A stretch of DNA of 39,563 nt from Pyrenophora tritici-repentis (taxonomy: Eukaryota; Ascomycota; Dothideomycetes; Pleosporales; Pleosporaceae). The number at the start of each line of letters is the position of its first letter. Position 1 is the stretch's first letter. Positions 10,226 to 19,682 of the stretch are shown here, one piece after another. The position numbers and the translations under genes were made by a program. The DNA lies in contig NW_027093989.1 of NCBI RefSeq assembly GCF_003171515.1, positions 1 through 39,563 on the forward strand. Reading direction: 5' to 3'. The notes under the pieces were generated by a model. The model made no database searches and was not told where the DNA came from. It worked only from the letters and a program-made list of their open reading frames with translations.

Positions 10226-12523
10226 ATGGAGCCTTCAACACCAACCTCACCGTCCCCATCGAATATTATAAGACTAGATTTAACGTCTCTTACTCCATCT
10301 CCTATCCCCACGTCATCACCCACCCCTATACTATCACCCACTCCTATTCAATATCACGAATCTCCAGATGAGTTCGTGCAGGGCGGTATCACGTACGTGA
10401 AACGTGCAATAATTGCAAGGAAGGATTTCCGTCAAGGTACATCACACATCTGGAAGTACGGACTCCAATACATTCGAGATAGCGATAAGAAAGAGGTGTA
10501 TTACTGCCATGAGTGCAGGGTTGGGAAGAGCAAGCAAGAGTTGTTTGTCATCAATGGCACTTCTAGGATCCGGAATCACCTGGAACAGAAGCACCAGATT
10601 GATCCCCAGAGTGGCATCAAGCGAAAGGGTTCTGTACGGAAGTCTATAATCGACCAGCAAAAGGATGGGGCTGCTTCCAGCATCTTTTTCTGGAAGGAGT
10701 CAGTAGAGAAGTTTAAAGAGCTTCTAATTCGTTGGATTGTGTACTGCCATATCGCCTTCTTTCAATTAGAGAACCAGTACTTTCGTGAACTACTCCTCTT
10801 TTTAAATCCGGCACTACTCAACCACCTCCCGAAGGCTGCGAAGACTATCCGAAGCTGGGTAATGAATGCATTCATATCGAAGAAGCAACAGCTTAGGGAG
10901 GACCTACACCATTCACGGAGTAGGATCTCTATCTCCTTTGATCTCTGGACTTCACCAAACCCTTACGCTATCCTAGGCGTCGTCGCTATGTGGATTGATA
11001 CTACCGGCATGCGACGTGTTACCGCTTTAGGTATGCGACGTATATACGGCGAACATACTGGAGAGAATCTTGGATCGGTGGTCCTTGAATTGCTGGAAGA
11101 ATACGACATTAGCGGAGATCAGATTGGATACTTTATGCTGGATAATGCCTCGGCAAATGATACCGCTGTTGAGTTTATACTCAAGGATCTCTGCCCATGG
11201 ATGAAGTCAAAACAACGTCGTCATCGCCGGCTGCGTTGCTTGGGCCATGTCATCAACCTCTGTTGCCAGGCGTTCCTTATGGGGCGAAACTGTGAGAAGT
11301 ATCTTGCGAAGCTGGAGAAGCATCATCAACGTGGCGACTATACGAAGGTGGAAGAGCTCTGGAAGAAGTTCGGATGTTTGGGTCGTCTTCACAACCTGGT
11401 GCGATACATCAGGCTTACTCCACAACGGCGTGAGGAGTTTGCTACAATTATTATCGGCGGAGATCTTTCGCAATTCGACGGGCTTGAGCTTATCCAGAAC
11501 AACTCGACCCGCTGGAACTCATGGTTTTATTCGATTACACGTGCATTAAATGTTCGAGAACGTTTAGAGCTCTTCTCGGCTCGTCATGTACCTGGAAAGG
11601 GCTCCGTAGGGATCGCGAACTTTAAGCTTGATGGACAGCACTGGTTTGAGCTTGAAAAGATTGAACTCGCTCTCAAAGACTTCTATGCTGCAACTTTGCT
11701 TTCTGAAGGTAAGAAGACGTCACTTGCGGACTGGTTTTCAACTTTGGACTGCCTTCTCCGGGAGATAAGCGAGACGAAGGATCACTACCACGACATCCAC
11801 ACTGAGGACGATAACAACTTTACATGGAAGTACCTTCAAGGCTGCGCTGATGCTGCTTGGTTAAAGTGCGTTGAGTACTATAACAATCAGCAGCTGAATT
11901 GGCAAAATCGATTCCCTGAAGATACTGACCTTCCACCGGCATATTATGCGGCTCAAATCCTTGATCCATATCGCAAGTGGGGATGGTTCAGGCAAGAGTG
12001 GGTTCTTCATGGCGACGAAGAGAAGAAGAGGTGGTTTGAAAACGCACAATTAGCGGTGAAGCATCTCTGGGAGACAGAGTATAAGGGAAGGTACCCTGTC
12101 GAGATGCTGCCACCACCAGCCAGGAAGGAGAGAGATCCTGACCCAGCATTTGATCGCCAGCGGGAACATAAGCGCATTCGAATAGACGCTCCAGTTTCTA
12201 CAACTGATTTGTATGAACAATACATCTCTACTGACCGGCTTCATAACGAAGAGGCAGGTTGCAATGAGGCTATTGCGTACTGGCTATCTCGCTACGACTC
12301 CCAACGAGATCTCGCTCGCTTCGCTCTAGACATGTTTGCGATCTCGCCTATGTCGGATGAATGCGAACGTCTTTTTAGTAGCGCGAAGCTTACTATCGTC
12401 GATCGCCGTGGTAGGCTGAAGGCAGATATTATAGAAGCGTGCGAGTGTCTCCGGGCCTGGTATGGAAAGCCCCAAGCTGAGGGGAACAGCGATATCGAGG
12501 ATAGTGAGAACGAAGACGACTAG
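10226..12523 (+). CDS. hAT transposase (BED finger + RNase H-like + hAT dimerisation), intact
   Basis: A 765-residue ORF from ATG to TAG, of full length for the family. The N-terminus is Pro/Ser/Thr-rich and low in complexity (residues 1-45). A BED-type zinc finger follows, with C94, C97, H118 and H123 (spacing C-x2-C ... H-x4-H). The RNase H-like core shows SFDLWTS (D239) and GYFMLDNASAND (D306), the usual hAT acidic positions. The C-terminal hAT dimerisation region (about 680-755) carries DLARFALDMFAISPMSDECE and an ERLFSSAK-type motif. It catalyses cut-and-paste transposition with 8-bp duplications, matching the flanks seen. It sits inside, and antisense to, the TLH gene, which it disrupts close to the TLH 3' end. 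No frameshift was noticed. Confidence 0.95.
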   Translation: MEPSTPTSPSPSNIIRLDLTSLTPSPIPTSSPTPILSPTPIQYHESPDEFVQGGITYVKRAIIARKDFRQGTSHIWKYGLQYIRDSDKKEVYYCHECRVGKSKQELFVINGTSRIRNHLEQKHQIDPQSGIKRKGSVRKSIIDQQKDGAASSIFFWKESVEKFKELLIRWIVYCHIAFFQLENQYFRELLLFLNPALLNHLPKAAKTIRSWVMNAFISKKQQLREDLHHSRSRISISFDLWTSPNPYAILGVVAMWIDTTGMRRVTALGMRRIYGEHTGENLGSVVLELLEEYDISGDQIGYFMLDNASANDTAVEFILKDLCPWMKSKQRRHRRLRCLGHVINLCCQAFLMGRNCEKYLAKLEKHHQRGDYTKVEELWKKFGCLGRLHNLVRYIRLTPQRREEFATIIIGGDLSQFDGLELIQNNSTRWNSWFYSITRALNVRERLELFSARHVPGKGSVGIANFKLDGQHWFELEKIELALKDFYAATLLSEGKKTSLADWFSTLDCLLREISETKDHYHDIHTEDDNNFTWKYLQGCADAAWLKCVEYYNNQQLNWQNRFPEDTDLPPAYYAAQILDPYRKWGWFRQEWVLHGDEEKKRWFENAQLAVKHLWETEYKGRYPVEMLPPPARKERDPDPAFDRQREHKRIRIDAPVSTTDLYEQYISTDRLHNEEAGCNEAIAYWLSRYDSQRDLARFALDMFAISPMSDECERLFSSAKLTIVDRRGRLKADIIEACECLRAWYGKPQAEGNSDIEDSENEDD

Positions 12524-12694
12524 ATTGACAGTCAGTAGTAAAACACATTTCCTCGGCTTCCTTCTTTGCTTCAGCCTCATTCTTGGCGGTCTTGTTGGTC
12601 GGACCGGTCTGGTCGGACCGGTCCTTATGTAAGCACCTGGTCTGGTCTGGTCTGTACCCTCAGACCAGACCAGACCAGACCATTCCGATCACTG

Positions 12695-12702
12695 CTCCTG
12701 CG
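12695..12702. repeat. hAT1 target-site duplication, right
   Basis: CTCCTGCG immediately follows the element end (…GATCACTG) and matches 9956-9963. Confidence 0.95.
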
Positions 12703-14550
12703 GCACTCCACACCAAAAACAGCCCGAATAACGCTCAAACTTAATTGTCTCTTCCATCCTCTTAATCGACTCCTTGATCCGCTGGCTCTCCTGTCGCCAA
12801 CATTGCCGTACGTCGTGTGCGCTCGATCCTTGCCCTACCGCCTCGCATAACCCACACCGGTTTATCCATTGCGCCAGCTGCCTACGCAGCCACTCGACGT
12901 CGGCGAACTCCTGCTGCCGCTGCTGTATCAATCTCTGTCGCGGGCCGCCTTGCTCTCGTTGCTGCTGATTAAACGCCTGCCGCGCCTCTTCTTGCTCCCT
13001 CTCCAATGTCTCCGCCTCTTCTTCGTTGCTGCTGCCGCCCTCGGCCACCTCCACCACCTCCATCTCCTCCACCTCCTCCACCTCCTCCACCTCCTCCATC
13101 TCTTCCATCTCCTCCTCCATCTCCTCCTCCATCTCCTCCTCCATCTCCTCCTCCTCCATCTCCTCCTCCTCCATCTCCTCCCCGTCGGCTCTCATGCATA
13201 CGTCACACCTCTCCTCTCCCTCCTCGCACCGAGCTCGCTCGGCCTCGCGCCTGTCTAAATACCCGTCCAACATTACCCGTCTACATGTCGCCGCCTCGTC
13301 TATGCCTTCGACGTATGCTCGCACCAACCGCTGCTCCGCCTCCCCCTGCTTGTCATCCGCCGCTCGCTGCTCGCCGTCCTGCACCATCATGATGGCCTCG
13401 CTCCGCTCCCCGTCTCGCCCGGCTCGCCCGCTCTCCTGCGCGTAATCCAACACGCTAAACGGCCAATCCATGTGGACAATGCACCGGATATCGGGCACGT
13501 CCACTCCCATGCCCAACGCGCTGGTTGCCACAATCACCCGCTGCTTGCCGCCCATGAACTCCTCCAACATGCTTGCCTTGCCAACCGCGTGGTGATGATA
13601 CGCATGGCACTTGAGCTTCTCGGCTAACCCCTTGACCTTTGGCACTGAGTTGCCGTACACTACAATCTTGCCGCTCTTATACTTTCGGACCTTCTGCTGT
13701 ACCATCGCCAACACCGTTGCCTCTACCTCCTGTCTCTTCCTCTCCTTCTCTACCCTTACCACCCGGTACGCTATGTTGCTCCGTGCTGTTGGTGCCCTAA
13801 ACATTCTTACCTGCCCACGCTCAAAATGCATTCGCCGGAATAACTCGTCCTCCTCGCTGGGTGGCAACGTTGCTGTTAACATGACCATCTGCGTCTCTAC
13901 AGCCACTAGCTTACCTAGCTGCTGCATCTGCTTGCGGAACGTGTACTGCCGGTTTAACACGATATGGCACTCGTCGATAATAATCCGATCTAGCTGCCGC
14001 GTCGCTCGTAGCCGGTTTAAAAACGTTGCAAATTCCTCTCCAACTGCCGACTCGGGCGTCACTAACACCACCGCTGCTGCGTCTGGCGGACGCCGACTCT
14101 GCCACTCTACGCACGATATCCCTAGCTTCTTGCACCGCTGTGCCATGTCGCCACGCAACGCGATCAACGGCACTACCACCACCGTCGTGCCGCCCTGCTC
14201 TGCCCACGCCGGCAACATGAACAACAAGCTCTTGCCTGCCCCGTCGGCATCACCGCTACTACGGGACTCTCGCCTGCTGTGATGGCTTTGATCGCTGCCT
14301 CCTGCACCCCCGGAACTTGGCCTCCTCGCCCATCATGCGCTTCAGCTGCGCTCTCGCGTCCATCTTCCTCAGCCGCTGCCACCGATCCACCCTTGCCTCG
14401 TCTGCCTCGCTCTCAAACGGCGCTCTCTTCCGCTTGCTGCTTCTTCTCTGGTCGTCCAAGCCTGCCTGGAAGCCCAAAAATCTATGCCAATCCGTGCTCG
14501 ATGCCCGGAACTGCTGCCGCCTATCCGCCACGGCCCCTGACTGCTCCATG
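12703..14550 (-). pseudogene. TLH copy A, RecQ helicase core and acidic C-terminal region
   Basis: The long reading starts at 14227 and runs to the hAT1 junction. Helicase motifs in order: Ia-like VVVPLIALRGD, motif II IIIDECH, motif III VMLTATLPPSEED, motif IV KIVVYGNSV, motif V VIVATSALGMGVDVPD, motif VI QESGRAGRDGE. A RecQ zinc-binding pattern follows (C-RRVMLDGYLD ... RCEEGEERCDVC), then a Glu/Met-rich acidic repeat, then CGLCEAVGQG and CFWCG cysteines. The Walker A motif (MPTG-AGKS) lies at 14231-14252 but is split by a one-base C-run shortening at 14239-14242; cassette B has one more C there and an intact motif. A second one-base shift lies in the C-run 14307-14311, so the 14819-14259 reading must change frame to join. 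Expected role: ATP-dependent 3'-5' DNA unwinding. Confidence 0.88.
13041..13188 (-). repeat. GGA/GAGGAG repeat coding the acidic tract of TLH
   Basis: The + strand reads CTCCTC/CATCTC/CACCTC repeats; the coding strand gives Glu-Glu-Met and Glu-Glu-Val units. Cassette B (about 38360-38490) has a rearranged, shorter and locally frameshifted version. Confidence 0.85.
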
Positions 14551-14791
14551 ATCCCTCGCGCGTATACCAGTCCCGCCACGTGCGACGTATGGCCCGCCTG
14601 CTCGTCGGCAATCGAATCTCCTGCCTGCTCCTCAGCCCACTCCTTATTCTCCTCGCCCTCATCTGCCTGGAACGCTGTCGATCCACGCAAAAACCGCCGG
14701 CTGATGCCAATCGCCATCTCCCGGTACCCGGCAAACGTCCACTCCTGGCCCATCGCGATCCGGCTCTCGCGCTTCAACGCCTCCCGCAGCC
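14551..14791. repeat. 241-bp direct repeat of TLH sequence flanking hAT2, left copy
   Basis: The stretch from ATCCCTCGCGCG to CCTCCCGCAGCC recurs at 18609-18849 with one substitution that I could find (A/G near 14646). It ends exactly where hAT2 begins. The translation is the end of the recombinase-like TLH domain. It replaces the expected 8-bp target duplication, which is absent. Confidence 0.93.
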
Positions 14792-14935
14792 CAGAGATGC
14801 CAACAATCAAATCAATCAAGCTTCAGGCCCTATACTTGCTTTGATTGACGTTTTCTTGGTGTTGAGCTTGCTTTGATGGGCTTGATAGGTCGATCAGTGA
14901 GGCTTGATTGGTGAGCTTGATGGGCTTGATCGCTA

Positions 14936-15413
14936 GGTAGCCTTAGGAAGCTCCGAAGAGTGAAAAAGGCGGTTTCTGGAGCCAAAAAAAGGCAAAACGA
15001 GAAGTTAGTATAGAGTTTCGAACACAAAGCAAAAAAGGCCGCAACTATCTGCTCTAGAGAGAGGTCCTTCTAGGAGCGCGTTTGAGGGAGAATAGCAGTG
15101 TTGCGTAGTATATAACCTGAAGTCTTATTGCGCGCGAGTAATCAAGAAAAGATAAGATTGTATCGCTATTGCCGTTGAAACCCAGCTACTCGGGAGTCTC
15201 TACGTTGAGCAGAGTGCTCACAAGCTATCCTCATCGTTCACTAGCAGTATATGCCCCCAACAGCAGTATACAGCAGGGACAGTAACCTCTCTAAGGCCTT
15301 TGGATAGGATATATCGAAGCTTAAGACTCATTAATCGACGCGGAGGCAGGCGGTATTATTCAGTGGATGGGCGTTGTAAGGTAGGCGAGACGTCTATTTT
15401 AAGAAGTAGTCAG
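14936..15413. other. hAT2 3' non-coding region
   Basis: Between the subterminal repeats and the transposase stop codon (15414). No recognisable gene. Short ORFs here match nothing I know. Confidence 0.5.
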
Positions 15414-16757
15414 CTACGCTCTGCTAGGTATATTGAAGCTGTAAGAAGCAGCTATCCTGATGACCCTAGAGGTCGTAGACGAGGATGGAGATGGGCTGTA
15501 CTTACCGGAATCGCTAGGTTGCTCCCACGCTGTGAGGTTGTACAACTGCTCAAGGTCGTGATCTGAGAGTTGGCTTGTAGCTGACGTCGGCAGCTTTATG
15601 CCAGCGGCATTCCAAGCCCGTACACATTGAAGCGCGGCGAGTAGTTGTGACCCAATCTTGCGCCGTCGCGGAGCAAGTAGATCTCCTAGTTCACTAAACA
15701 TGCGCTCGCACTCGCAACTGCTCGCTGGAATACTCAACACGTCAATCGCAAAGCGTGAGAGGTCGGGATACTTAGACTGAAGCTGTACCCAGTACTTGAT
15801 AGGGTTGCCGTCAACGTTAGGGCTGTTGTGCTGCTTACTCGTCCACTTTGGCTCCAATTTGCGCCACCTGTCGTACTCATCTGTGAGCTCATCATCGTCC
15901 TCGCTATCGCTTATGATGTACGAGATAGCCTCGTCAATAGCGCCGTTATCACGCTCTTTTGAGGGCTTTGTTGGAGGAGTAGAGGTCGTATACTCTGCCC
16001 AAAGAGCACGAAAGTCAGCCATACAGGCGACGAGCCACTCAGGCTTATCACGCCACGCCTTCTCGCAATAGCGTCGATAGTACGGGTGAAGAGCGCAGGC
16101 CGCAAAGTACGCGGGTGAGTCGTCGAGTTTACTGTAGTAGTCGTTGAGCTTCTCCCACGCTGCGCGAAAGTTGATAGAGATGTGATCTTCAGGCGCCTCG
16201 CGCTGCTCAAAATCAACCCTCTCGTACTGCCGGAGACGCTGCTCAAAGCGCCCCATAAGGAACTCAAACACTGGTATAACCTCGTATATCGCACCGAAAC
16301 GGCCACATTTGCCTCTGCCTTCAAGGCGCTTTGTAGCATCTTTCAGCGGCTTCAGCACCTCAATATACTCAGTTATAACAGCCCAATCAGCAGCTGTGAG
16401 GCCCTTAGATCTCATCCAAGCAGGCGCCTGGGGCTTCTTGTTGTTCTTCGTTCGGGCGTGTGAGTCGGCAACGCGCTGCTGTTCCACGTAGAAACAAACG
16501 TAGGAGTTGAACGCGGGTTGTAGTAATACAGCTCTCTCAAACGCTGAACAAAAGGAGTTCCAGCGCGTAACGCAAGGCTTTACAGGCTCGAGTATTTGGA
16601 ATTTAGCGTCGTCGTCGGCCGGTAAGTCCTGCCTCGCGAGGCGCTGAAAGTTCGCGAACATGTCGTACTGTTGTGGCGTTTTGATGTAGCTAATAACGTC
16701 TATAAGCGTGCCTAATGGGCCCTGCTTACGCCACTCGTTGAGGTATTTCTCTTCCTC

Positions 16758-16803
16758 CTGTACAGCGTTAGAAAGCTTCATTGAAAAGAACAGGTAGACT
16801 TAC
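16758..16803 (-). other. 46-nt spliceosomal intron in hAT2 transposase
   Basis: On the minus strand: donor GTAAGT (16803-16798), branch site TTTCTAACGC, acceptor GTACAG (ending 16758). Splicing is phase 0 and joins two readings that otherwise overlap out of frame. Size and signals fit ascomycete introns. Confidence 0.8.
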
Positions 16804-17742
16804 AGCCAAGTTCTCGTCGTTGTTAAAGGCGTCCTTGTTTGAGCCAAATATAATCGACTGGCCAACTAAGTTGATTGTATGAGCGCTACAACGTAGCCGG
16901 CGATGCTTAGACTTAAAGCCAAACTTCGCTCCAAGGGTCGCGATAGCAGTGTCGTTATTGAACGCGTTGTCGAGCATAAAGTAGCCAACGTTCTGCGCAG
17001 TTATATTAAACTTCTGCAGAGTTTCAGCGACACAATCAGCTATCCTGTCGCCAGTATGGGCACCTGAGAGCTGCGGCAGGTCAATAGCAACGTCCCTAAG
17101 GTCGCCCTCAGCCGTGGCAAAGTGAGCGACAATACCGAAGAAGCCACGCTTGCCACCTTTAACGGTCCACCCATCAAAGCTTATATGTATCTTGCTCGCC
17201 GCGCAACGCAGCTCATCGACGACCTGAGGCTGCATGAAGTTGTACAGCCTCATCACAAACTGCGCAACGCTTGTGCGACTACTCCAGAGCGCCTGCTCAG
17301 CTTCAGGATTCGCGAAATGTATCATCCTGCGGAAAGCTGGATCTTCGAACTGGCAGAGGGCGAGGTTGTTGTCAACAAGCCAGCTAACAGCTGCTATTCG
17401 AAAGGACTGTACGTCGAAGTTTCCTATCTCGTTCGCAACCCTTTGGCTAACGCCGAAGCCGCCCTTCAGCATCATTTCTAGCGATTTCTGGCCTCCAAGA
17501 AGCTGCTGAGGCGGTTGCTCGCCAGCGTTTGTTATTCCATGATCCCTATTTAGGTGCCTCGCAGCAGTACTAGTTGCCTCCGTCGTCTCCGCAAAGCCAG
17601 CAGTCGCTGCTTTACGCTTGTGACAGATGTGGCACAGCCAGAATATCCTGTTGGTATTACTGCGGAGAGTAAGCCGATAACCGTAGTTGTATACCCAGCT
17701 TTTCTTCTGCTTCTGTGTCCGAAGAGGCTTCATATACCGTGG

Positions 17743-17750
17743 CAGGCGAC
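17743..17750. repeat. MITE copy 1 target-site duplication, left
   Basis: CAGGCGAC, repeated at 17879-17886 directly after the MITE. Confidence 0.95.
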
Positions 17751-17878
17751 CAGACTCCGCAACAATCAATCGGATCGGCATGATTGATTCCTATCTAGGT
17801 TAAAGGCTGCCTAATGAAGTAATTCTTTAACCTATATAGGAATCAATCATGTCAATCGATTGATTGTTGCGGAGTCTG
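17751..17878. mobile_element. 128-bp foldback MITE of hAT type, copy 1 (inside hAT2)
   Basis: Near-palindromic element with arms of about 54 bp beginning CAGACTCCGCAACAATCAAT and a short loop, flanked by a perfect 8-bp duplication CAGGCGAC. It lies in inverted orientation relative to copy 2; internal sequences match with about two substitutions. No coding capacity. The outer bases CAGA...CAACAATCAA resemble the hAT2 inverted repeat, suggesting a related transposase moves it. Confidence 0.95.
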
Positions 17879-18608
17879 CAGGCGACTCCAGTTAATGCCA
17901 TCAAAGTTATCGGCCATACGCGGGTCGAAGTCAGGCTCTGGCTCGCCTTCATCTACCGCTTCAGACGCCGCTGCAGCTACCTCAGAGGCTTCAACAGGCG
18001 CGACAATCGCATCTTCGGGTATAGAGTCGCGCAACTGCATCTCGAAATCAACGCCTTGGCTCGCGGCCAGTATAGCTCGACGCGGCGACGTTGGCGGAGT
18101 CTCGCGCTGTGTATCCTCGTCGATAACGAAAGGGTGAGATGGCTGCGAAGCTTCGATAGTTATAGGCTGTGATTTACTGCCTTTCTGGCGTTTTGAGCGA
18201 CCAGCGGCGGCAACAGGAGCGGCAGCAGGGCGTTTACGAGGATGCCTAGGGTCTGGCATAATAGCAACGGGTAGCACTAGGAATAGAACATGTAGAGAAT
18301 TGTGTTAATCATTGTGCTACGGGAACTAAGATCTATATCTCCGCCGGCTAACGTTGTGGGCGCTATGCCCTGTACGTACTAGCCTTTAAGTGAGAGAAGA
18401 TGGGATGGAACCTAGGTTATACCAAAATCTACGACTTCACGTTCTACGATATAGCCAGGATCAAGCCTATCAAGCTCACCAATCAAGCCTGCTTGATGGG
18501 CTTGATTTGCTTGTACTTTTGAGCAGTCTGGGCTTGATTTGGCTTGATTGTATTCACTCAATCAAATCAATCAAGCCCATCAAGCAGGCTTGATTGTTGG
18601 CATCTCTG

Positions 18609-18849
18609 ATCCCTCGCGCGTATACCAGTCCCGCCACGTGCGACGTATGGCCCGCCTGCTCGTCGGCAATCGAATCTCCTGCCTGCTCCTCAGCCCACTC
18701 CTTGTTCTCCTCGCCCTCATCTGCCTGGAACGCTGTCGATCCACGCAAAAACCGCCGGCTGATGCCAATCGCCATCTCCCGGTACCCGGCAAACGTCCAC
18801 TCCTGGCCCATCGCGATCCGGCTCTCGCGCTTCAACGCCTCCCGCAGCC
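18609..18849. repeat. 241-bp direct repeat of TLH sequence flanking hAT2, right copy
   Basis: Starts exactly at the base after hAT2 and continues without a break into TLH sequence at 18850. See the left copy at 14551-14791. Confidence 0.93.
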
Positions 18850-19546
18850 GATCGGTCGTCCACTTGCGGCCGCTGGGGTCTGCTGGCCACATATGCGACG
18901 AAACTGCCTCCTTCTCCCACACCAACGCCTCGAGCCGCTGCTGGAACGGCAACACCAGCCACATATACCACACTACCAGCTCGCCCACCTCGCGCGGCAA
19001 ATATCGATGGATAATCTTGACGTCGCCGCTGACTTTGTATCCCTTGTGGTACCGTGTCACAAACACCACCATGCCGTCCTCGATGAATATATTGCGATGC
19101 CCCCCTTGCACTGTGTTGCTATGCCGTACGCTCAGTAGCTCTGGCCCTCGCGCTGGCTGCCCACCCGTTATATGCATTAACACCGCCAGCTTCTCGCGAA
19201 ATTCTACCACCCGGTCCATGTATCGCTCTATTGCCTGTCGGTCTACCCCTGACTGCGTCCCGGGCTTCATGAACCGACTCCGGATGCTGGCGCTCTCGCC
19301 TACCCGCTCAAATAACCACCTCTCGCCGTTGACGGGCATGTTTGTGCGATGATCCTTCAAAAAGTTCCATCCTGGCCGCTCGTCGGTTGGGTTGTCACGT
19401 ATGCTCTCCCATGGCACTGCCGGCACCGGCGCTGCCTTGCTGCTAAACATTAACTCCTCTGTTAATAATCGCCGGCTCTCGCTAGCCAGCCCATGTACCA
19501 TGCCGCGGAACTGCGCCATGCTAAAATGCAGCTCTTTGTACAGCAG

Positions 19547-19554
19547 CTCGTCGC
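19547..19554. repeat. MITE copy 2 target-site duplication, left
   Basis: CTCGTCGC, repeated at 19683-19690. Confidence 0.95.
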
Positions 19555-19682
19555 CAGACTCCGCAACAATCAATCGATCGACATGATTGATTCCTATATA
19601 GGTTAAAGAGTTACTTTATTAGGCAGCCTTTAACCTAGATAGGAATCAATCATGCCGATCCGATTGATTGTTGCGGAGTCTG
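19555..19682. mobile_element. 128-bp foldback MITE of hAT type, copy 2 (inside TLH copy A)
   Basis: Same element as copy 1 in opposite orientation, from CAGACTCCGC to GCGGAGTCTG, with perfect 8-bp duplications CTCGTCGC. Arms contain ATGATTGATTCCTATATAGG and its near complement. With its duplication it adds 136 bp to TLH and shifts the reading frame (NGDE | LLYKE). Confidence 0.95.

Larger units (their letters stand above)
9964..12694 (+). mobile_element. hAT1: complete hAT-superfamily DNA transposon, 2731 bp
   Basis: Terminal inverted repeats of 24 bp are identical (9964-9987 and 12671-12694), beginning CAGTGATCGGAATGG. It is bounded by the 8-bp direct repeat CTCCTGCG, the hAT-typical length, and cassette B carries the uninterrupted empty site. 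Both subterminal regions are dense in GGTCTGG and GGACCGG words (about 9980-10085 and 12595-12680), probably transposase binding sites. It carries one long ORF in the + direction, opposite to the host TLH gene. Perfect ends and an intact ORF point to a recent insertion and possible autonomy. Confidence 0.95.
15414..18259 (-). pseudogene. hAT2 transposase, one intron, broken by a MITE
   Basis: ATG at 18257-18259 starts a Pro/Ala-rich N-terminus with a basic NLS-like stretch (HPRKRP ... GRSKRQKGSK). The reading is cut at ...INWSRL by the MITE (17751-17878), which with its duplication adds 136 bp and shifts frame. It resumes at RLPRYMKPLRTQKQKK with a BED-like finger (C-HI-C ... H-LNRD-H). Further motifs: ISFDGWTVKGG and GYFMLDNAFNND (catalytic Asp positions), RCSAHTINLVGQS, VTRWNSF. 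A 46-nt intron (16758-16803) joins ...NENLA to EEEKYLNEW in frame. The dimerisation domain is near the end (DLSRFAIDVLSIPASSCECE, FSELGDLLAPRRRK). Stop at 15414-15416. Apart from the MITE and intron no lesion was noticed, so inactivation may be recent. Confidence 0.87.
14792..18608 (-). mobile_element. hAT2: hAT-superfamily transposon, 3817 bp, carrying a nested MITE
   Basis: The ends are 19-bp perfect inverted repeats (14792-14810 and 18590-18608) starting CAGAGATGCCAACAATCAA. Subterminal DNA at both ends is full of CTTGATGGGCTTGAT and CAATCAAG words (14800-14935 and 18450-18590). It encodes a hAT transposase on the minus strand. The flanks show no 8-bp duplication (CCGCAGCC left, ATCCCTCG right); instead a 241-bp direct repeat of host TLH flanks it. 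A 128-bp MITE sits inside at 17751-17878. Confidence 0.92.
18609..19554 (-). pseudogene. TLH copy A, tyrosine-recombinase-like middle domain
   Basis: The ORF covers about 313 TLH residues after the MITE junction (DELLYKELHF...) to the hAT2 junction (...VYARGI). Counting in the 339-residue reading that starts at 19573: ITGGQPARGPELLSVRHSN (R142) matches box I of tyrosine recombinases; YHKGYK gives a candidate Lys (K177) in a beta-hairpin position; WTFAGYREMAIG has Arg (R265) but Ala where the HxxR His should be; AGHTSHVAGLVYAR gives H309 and Y318, spaced nine apart as in XerD-type enzymes. An acidic insert (about 283-305) lengthens the R265-H309 gap. I infer a recombinase fold; activity is unproven given the missing His. 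The N-terminal side is frameshifted by MITE copy 2. Confidence 0.6.

Noticed and set aside
12869..14282. + strand ORFs opposite the helicase (129, 139, 223 residues and others)
   Set aside because: They are antisense shadows of TLH, including the (CTCCTC)n complement of the acidic tract. The minus strand carries all helicase motifs.
18609..19554. TLH middle domain as a Starship captain (DUF3435) or Crypton remnant inserted in TLH
   Set aside because: It is continuous in frame with TLH on both sides once MITE and hAT2 are discounted, and it has no element ends. It looks like a native TLH domain that only shares the recombinase-type motif order.
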